Assembly: GCF_006152065.1 (NCBI RefSeq)
Contig: NZ_VDFW01000044.1
Location: 1-47,150 of the forward strand
Length of the DNA stretch: 47,150 nt
Direction: 5' to 3'
DNA from: Amycolatopsis alkalitolerans
GTDB lineage: Bacteria > Actinomycetota > Actinomycetes > Mycobacteriales > Pseudonocardiaceae
Shown here piece by piece: positions 42,525-47,150 of this stretch. A model generated the notes under the pieces. That model made no database searches, was not told the origin of the DNA, and saw nothing but the letters and a program-made list of their open reading frames with translations. Every line of letters begins with the position of its first letter. Position 1 is the stretch's first letter. The translations under genes and the position numbers were made by a program.

Positions 42525-44912
42525 TCACGCCCGGCCGAGCTCCGCCGCGAGCCGCTCCGCCGCCTCCGTCCCGACCTGCCCGCACAGGACCAGCGCTTCC
42601 CGCCGGTGGTCACCGGCGTCCGCGCCTTCCCCGGACGCTTCCAGTGCCAGCACCAGTTCGGCGAGGGCCTGTGCGCGTTCCCACCGCGTGAACGGCTCGG
42701 TGAACTCCGCGAGCGCGGCGAGCAGGCACTCGATCGCGCGCGAGTACTCCCCCGCTTCGCGCCACGCCCTGCCCTCCGCGAGCGCGGAACCCGCGGCGCC
42801 CGTCGCGTCACCGGCTTCGCCGGCGAGGGTGCGCGCGGTGTGGTGCGCCCACGCCGAGTCCGCCCAGTCCCCCATGAGCCCCAGCGCGACCCCGGCATGC
42901 CGGAACGTCAGGCCGCGGAAGATCAGGTACGTGTTCGGATTCGCCTCGGCGCGGTGCAGTTCGGTGCCCGCGAGGACGTCGCGGTGCACGGCCAGCGCCT
43001 CCTCCGGCCTGCCGACAGCGCACAGCACCTGGCCGAGCCCGTTGCGGATCGACCAGTCCCCGGCCCAGAATCCGAGCTCGGCCGAGCCTTCGGCCGCCGG
43101 GCGGCTGTAGCCGAGCGCCTCGTGCGGCCGGCCGAGCCGCATCAGCACCACGCCGAGGTACGCGAGCGCCCAGGTCTCCTCCACCCGGTCACCGATCCGC
43201 CGCGCGAGCGCGAGCGCCTCCTCGTGCAGCGCGAGCCCGCCTTCGCTGTCCTGCAGGCACATGTAGCGGGCCCAGCCGGCGAAATTGAGCAGTTTCACCT
43301 CGGCCTGCCGGTCCCCCAGCTCGCGCGCGGCCGCCACCCCCAGCTCGAACACCTCGTCCCAGGGAACGTGCCGCTGGCGCACGTCGGAGTACCAGTGCAT
43401 CGCCTCGGCGAGGTCGACCATCCGGCGCGGCTCGGCGTGCTGCGCGGCGCTGCGGTAGGCGGCCAGCCAGCCCGAGGCCTCCCGATCGAGCCAGTGCCCC
43501 GCTTGGTCGCGGGAGGAGAACACGCCGGGCGCGTCGACGACTTCTGGGAAGAACCATCGCGCCGCTTCGATCGCCCTGTCCAGCAAGTAGCCGACGACCG
43601 CGCACCGCATCTTCGCGAGATCGTCCGGCTCCTCCTCGGCCGCGAGGCGCTCGGAGGCGAACAACCGGATGAGGTCGTGGTAGGAGTAGCGGCCGTCCTC
43701 GGCGGAGGCCTGCAGGAGGTTCGCGTCGACGAGTTCGTCGATGTCCTGCCGCACCCGCGCCTCGGGCCGGCCGGTCGCGACGGCGGCGATCTCGACCCCG
43801 AAGTCGGGTCCGGGAACCAGCGCCAGCCGCTGGAAGACTAGGCGCGCGTCGCCCGTCAGGCGCTGGTAGGACATCTCGAACGCCGGACGCACCCGCAGGT
43901 CGCCCGCGGACAGCGCGGCGAGCCGGGTGCCCTCGTCGCGCAGCAGCGAGACGAGGTGGCCGATCGACCAGTTCGGCCTGCTCGCCAGCCGGTTACCCGC
44001 GATCCGCACCGCGAGCGGCAGGTTCCCGCACAGCTCGGCCAGTTCCGCCGCGGCCTCGGGCTCGGCCCGGACCCGCTCGGCGCCGATGATCGTGCCGATC
44101 AGCGACGCCGCGTCGGTGCGGCTGAGCGGGTTGAGCCAGATCCACCGCCCCGACTCGAGCCCCGCGAGCGCGCGGCGGCACGTGATGACCGTGAGGCAGC
44201 CGGTGGTCCTGGCCAGCAGCGGGCGCAGCTGCGTCTCGTCCGCGGCGTTGTCGAGCAGGATCATCGTGCGGCGCCCGGCGAGCAGCGAGCGGAACAGGCT
44301 CGCCTGCTCGGCGACGCCGAGCGGGATCTGCTGTACCGGCACGCGCAGGGCACGCAGCAGGAGATCGAGCGCGGCCCGCGGAGACACCGGGCGATCGTCC
44401 ATGCCGCGCAGATCGAGGGAGAAGCAGCCGTCGGGGAACTCCCCCCGCAGTTCGTGCGCGGCGGTCGCGGCGAGCGAGGTCTTGCCCACGCCCGGATGCC
44501 CGACGACCGAAACGACCACCCCGCCTGGGGTTTCGGCCGCGGCCCGCGCGGCCGAACGCAACCGGTCCAGTTCGGCGGCCCGGCCGACGAGCGCGGGCAC
44601 CGCGGTCGGCAACATCGCGATCGTGCCGGGCGCCACGCCGGGGCGCGCGCCACGTAGGCGGCCCTGCCGGGCTCGGTCGAGGAAGGCCGCCCGCTCATCG
44701 CCGGCGATACCGAGCGCGTCGGCGAGTGCTTCGGTGGATCGTCGTTGGGATGCGCGGGCGCGGCCGCGTTCGAGATCACTGAGCGCCCGGACGCTGACGC
44801 CCGAGGCCTCGGCGAGCTCGGCCTGAGTCAGCCCGGCGGCCCGGCGAAGGCTCAGGAGGAACTCCCCGAAGGCCGGTTCGCCGGCGGCGGATGTGACGTT
44901 CACCGGCGCCAT
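42525..44912 (-). CDS. XRE-HTH - NB-ARC (STAND) - TPR regulator
   Basis: This protein of about 795 residues has an N-terminal Xre helix-turn-helix (about 10-65, GLTQAELAEASGVSVRALSDLERGR in two stretches) and an NB-ARC ATPase with Walker A GHPGVGKTSLA and Walker B MILLDNA. A winged-helix/ARC region and a long TPR array (about 400-790, with repeated WALAYLGVVLMRLGRPHEAL-type units) follow. It is of the type that regulates secondary metabolism and stress genes in actinobacteria, with NTP-dependent activation. The ATG at 44912 is chosen; the upstream extension to 45041 is rich in unlikely residues. It is divergent from a LuxR-type gene, with 83 bp between the starts. Confidence 0.9.
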   Translation of the reverse strand: MAPVNVTSAAGEPAFGEFLLSLRRAAGLTQAELAEASGVSVRALSDLERGRARASQRRSTEALADALGIAGDERAAFLDRARQGRLRGARPGVAPGTIAMLPTAVPALVGRAAELDRLRSAARAAAETPGGVVVSVVGHPGVGKTSLAATAAHELRGEFPDGCFSLDLRGMDDRPVSPRAALDLLLRALRVPVQQIPLGVAEQASLFRSLLAGRRTMILLDNAADETQLRPLLARTTGCLTVITCRRALAGLESGRWIWLNPLSRTDAASLIGTIIGAERVRAEPEAAAELAELCGNLPLAVRIAGNRLASRPNWSIGHLVSLLRDEGTRLAALSAGDLRVRPAFEMSYQRLTGDARLVFQRLALVPGPDFGVEIAAVATGRPEARVRQDIDELVDANLLQASAEDGRYSYHDLIRLFASERLAAEEEPDDLAKMRCAVVGYLLDRAIEAARWFFPEVVDAPGVFSSRDQAGHWLDREASGWLAAYRSAAQHAEPRRMVDLAEAMHWYSDVRQRHVPWDEVFELGVAAARELGDRQAEVKLLNFAGWARYMCLQDSEGGLALHEEALALARRIGDRVEETWALAYLGVVLMRLGRPHEALGYSRPAAEGSAELGFWAGDWSIRNGLGQVLCAVGRPEEALAVHRDVLAGTELHRAEANPNTYLIFRGLTFRHAGVALGLMGDWADSAWAHHTARTLAGEAGDATGAAGSALAEGRAWREAGEYSRAIECLLAALAEFTEPFTRWERAQALAELVLALEASGEGADAGDHRREALVLCGQVGTEAAERLAAELGRA

Positions 44913-44995
44913 TAAACCGGCAGAACTGGCCTCCCGGAAAAACTGCTGGTCGTTCTTCCTGGCCGTCGGCTCACGGTTCGCGGTTTCCTGGCCAC

Positions 44996-45667
44996 ATGTC
45001 AATCGGTATCGCCCGTATGGAGGACACGGGCAAACACACACCGTACGGTCAGCCCACTTCCGCCGTTCCGGTCGGCGTGCTGGCGGGAGACCCGCTGCTG
45101 CGCGCGGGCGTGGTCAGTGCCCTTCGCGGCCGGCCAGGTATCCGGCTCGTCGAGGGCGATCAGCGCGAGGCGAGTGTGCTGGTCGCCGTCACCAGCGACA
45201 TCCGCTCACTGCCCTATCTGGTCGGGGAGTCCGAGCGGCAGGCCCGCCTGGTCCTGGTCGCCGATCCACCGCAACCCGGCGACCTGTGGACGGCGATCGA
45301 GAGCGGCCTCGTCGTGTTCGTGCCGCGGGAGGAGGCGAGCCCGCATCGGCTGCGCCGCGCGATCAGCGACGCGTGCCAGGGGCACGGGCATCTGCCGCCC
45401 GAACAACTCGGGCAGATGCTGCAGGATCTGGCACGGCTGCACTGCGACGTCCTCGTTCCGCACGACCTCACCCCCACCGGCCTGTCGAATCGCGAGGCGA
45501 CCGTGCTGCGGCTGCTGGCCGACGGCCGGGACACCGCCGAAATCGCCACCGAGATGGCCTATTCCGAACGGACCGTGAAGAACATCCTGCACAAGCTCAC
45601 CAGCAGACTCGGCCTGCGCAACCGCACCCACGCCGTTTCGTACGCGCTGCGTCACGGGCTGATCTGA
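44996..45667 (+). CDS. LuxR-type HTH regulator with degenerate receiver
   Basis: This 223-residue protein has a C-terminal LuxR/GerE helix-turn-helix (about 160-223, LSNREATVLRLLADGRDTAEI followed by ATEMAYSERTVKNILHKL) and an N-terminal receiver-like region (about 25-130) that lacks the usual phosphoacceptor Asp; the strand where it would lie reads ASVLVAVTSD. It may therefore respond to another signal. No histidine kinase is adjacent. It is divergent from the STAND regulator, a pairing that suggests joint regulation. Confidence 0.85.
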   Translation: MSIGIARMEDTGKHTPYGQPTSAVPVGVLAGDPLLRAGVVSALRGRPGIRLVEGDQREASVLVAVTSDIRSLPYLVGESERQARLVLVADPPQPGDLWTAIESGLVVFVPREEASPHRLRRAISDACQGHGHLPPEQLGQMLQDLARLHCDVLVPHDLTPTGLSNREATVLRLLADGRDTAEIATEMAYSERTVKNILHKLTSRLGLRNRTHAVSYALRHGLI

Positions 45668-45713
45668 CGCCCTCGGCCCGGTGGGGACCCGCGGCATCGT
45701 CGCCGCCCCCGGG

Positions 45714-46911
45714 TCACGCGGCGGCCGCGTCCCAGTCGATACGGTAGTCCACCTGCCAGGCCATCTTCTCCGGTTTCGCCAGCAGTTTCATCGCGACCGG
45801 CAGCACCAGGTCCCGCACGACCCGCGCCACCGGCCCCGCCGCCTTGCCGCTGTTCGTGCGCGCGGCAGCGGCGATGATCCGCTCCACCCTCGGCCGGCGC
45901 AGGCGTTCGTAAGCGGCGAAAGCGTCCGATGTGGACGGGATGTCGCGCAGGCACCGGGCGAGCTGGACGGCGCTTTCGATGGCCAGCGACACGCCCTGCC
46001 CCGAGCTCGGCGAGGTCGCGTGCGCCGCGTCGCCGACGAGCACCATCCGCCCGCGGCTCCACTTAGGAACGTTCGGCAGGTCCTCGAGCGCGCCGACCGC
46101 GAGCAGCTCTGCCGGCTCGCACGCGCGCAGGATGTCCACGGCGGGGATGCGGTCCTCGGCGAAGGCGCTTTCCAGTGTGCGCAACCATTCCCGTGGATCG
46201 ACGGCCCGCGACTCGGCGAGGGTCAGGGGTTTGGCGCGGCAGGTTGGCGAACCAGCCGACGTGGCCGTCCTCGTAGACGAAATAGGCGAAGAAGGCGCGT
46301 TTGCCGAAGATCATGTGCATCGAGCCGTTGGTCGAAGACAGGCCGACCGGTTTCGCCGTCTCGCCACCGAACCCGAGCAGGCCGGTGTAGCGAGGCTGGG
46401 GCGCGTTCGGGTCTATCACCGATCGGACGGCCGAGCGGATCCCGTCCGCTCCGATGAGGAGGTCCGCTTCCGCGCTGGTACCGTCGTCGAACTCGGCGAT
46501 GACTCCGGAAGCCGTTTCGTGGGCAGTGAGAAAGCGCTTCCCGTGCTCGGTCTTGATATCGCGCCGGGCGGCTTCGTCGTAGAGGGCACGGCAAAGCTCG
46601 CCCCGCCAGACGGCGTGGAACACCGGTTCGCCGTCCTGGCCGCCGAACTCCGCGAGTCGCTTGCCGGTCCAGCTTCGCATGATCATCGACTTGACGGGTT
46701 CGCCGATACCGCGCACGGCATCCGCGGCGCCCAGCACGTCGAGCGCGTCGATGCCGTTGGGCGCGAGGCCGAGCATGCCGCCGACGCCGTCGGCAGCCCC
46801 TTGGTACGCCTCGTAGACACGGGCCTCGATCCCGGCCCGCCGCAATGCCATGGCCGCGACCGGCCCGGCGATCCCGCCGCCGATGACCAGCGCGGTCCTG
46901 TGCTCGTTCAT
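45714..46911 (-). pseudogene. Frameshifted FAD-dependent aromatic monooxygenase
   Basis: The first part (46911 to about 46235) encodes an FAD-binding Rossmann domain (VIGGGIAGPVAAMALRRAG), DLLIGADGIRSAVRSV and substrate-domain residues ending WFANLPR. The second part (to 45714) continues in another frame with LTLAESRAVDPREWLRTLES and the FAD motif VLVGDAAHATSPSSGQG. Restoring two bases (GC) in the CGCGCC stretch at 46233-46239 would rejoin the frames into a normal protein of about 399 residues. It is either a recent pseudogene or a sequencing error. AAGGGACGACC precedes the ATG. Confidence 0.8.
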
Positions 46912-47079
46912 GGTCGTCCCTTCCGGTTGGTGTGGTAGCCCGAACCGGCCCAGGACGAGCTCGCCCGTTATCGTTGTGCTGCCCCTTCGTACGCCGGGAT
47001 CTGCTCGTCGTGGGTTCGGTTCGAAGGTCGAAGGGCTCCGGCGGCGGTGTTGCCGCACCCCGCCGGGGCCCGCTAATCC

Positions 47080-47096
47080 CAATGCCGCGTAGTTAG
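47080..47096 (-). repeat. 17-bp intergenic repeat, copy 2
   Basis: Minus-strand CTAACTACGCGGCATTG, identical to 60-76 on the plus strand. It lies in the gap upstream of the monooxygenase; the remaining bases to 47150 hold no gene. Confidence 0.6.
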
Positions 47097-47150
47097 GGCT
47101 TGCGAGTTGATGTCAAGTGGGTCTGTGTGGCGCCTGCGTGTCTGACAATG

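Noticed and set aside
42525..44912. SARP-type antibiotic regulator
   Set aside because: The N-terminus is an Xre helix-turn-helix, not an OmpR-like DNA-binding domain with a BTAD region.

Overview
The window is GC-rich chromosomal DNA with actinobacterial codon use, GTG/TTG starts and leaderless-type promoters. The gene content (HupB with a long Lys/Ala tail, CofC for F420, DUF3515 beside thiL and ddl, NdgR-type IclR beside leuCD, LCP proteins, ANTAR proteins) and the types of intergenic repeat suggest a Pseudonocardiaceae member, probably Amycolatopsis or a close relative. This is inferred, not searched.

Layout. 1-5048: intergenic repeats, cyclopropane-fatty-acid synthase and pyruvate carboxylase. 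5140-11036: a six-gene, same-strand block of accessory character. In transcription order it encodes an exported subtilisin-fold protein with lost catalytic residues, a cytoplasmic trypsin-FHA protein, a MotA/TolQ/ExbB-like four-TM protein, an ExbD-like protein with two Ig-like domains and a second TM, a Ser/Thr kinase-zinc ribbon-FGE-fold fusion, and a Trypco1 protein. This block is the most interesting system in the window. 11092-14829: recG and a DAK2/FakA-like kinase. 14966-15157: rpmB. 15231-16390: an AbiEi-like/endonuclease-like gene bracketed by 57-bp direct repeats. 16398-17811: ung and then degraded gene remnants including a caspase relic. 17812-23954: gamma-carbonic anhydrase, GNAT, thiL, Lrp-like, DUF3515, ddl, and a MocR/PdxR regulator facing a PNPOx-like gene.

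23932-30288: cysteine dioxygenase with a Cys-containing leader ORF, gpsA-plsC, then cofC-ppk-mutT with overlapping start/stop codons. 30289-30981: a non-coding stretch of tandem repeats. 30982-34724: hupB, leuD-leuC and a divergent IclR regulator. 34829-40078: LCP protein, alkB with a LexA-like box, a Rv1733c-like membrane protein, enoyl-CoA hydratase and a coiled-coil protein. 40161-40420: the remnant of a chitin-active AA10 LPMO gene that still has a DasR-type operator. 40483-46911: a GAF-ANTAR regulator, a serine hydrolase, an XRE-STAND-TPR regulator divergent from a LuxR-type regulator, and an FAD monooxygenase broken by a frameshift.

In the special block, the kinase could phosphorylate a partner read by the FHA domain of the protease, while the MotA/ExbB-ExbD-like pair would form an ion-driven membrane module with an external Ig-like sensor. 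This is a mechanistic hypothesis from domain content and gene order; no function is demonstrated. Housekeeping genes dominate elsewhere, with three gene relics (caspase, secreted protein, LPMO) and several families of dispersed palindromic or tandem repeats in the gaps.
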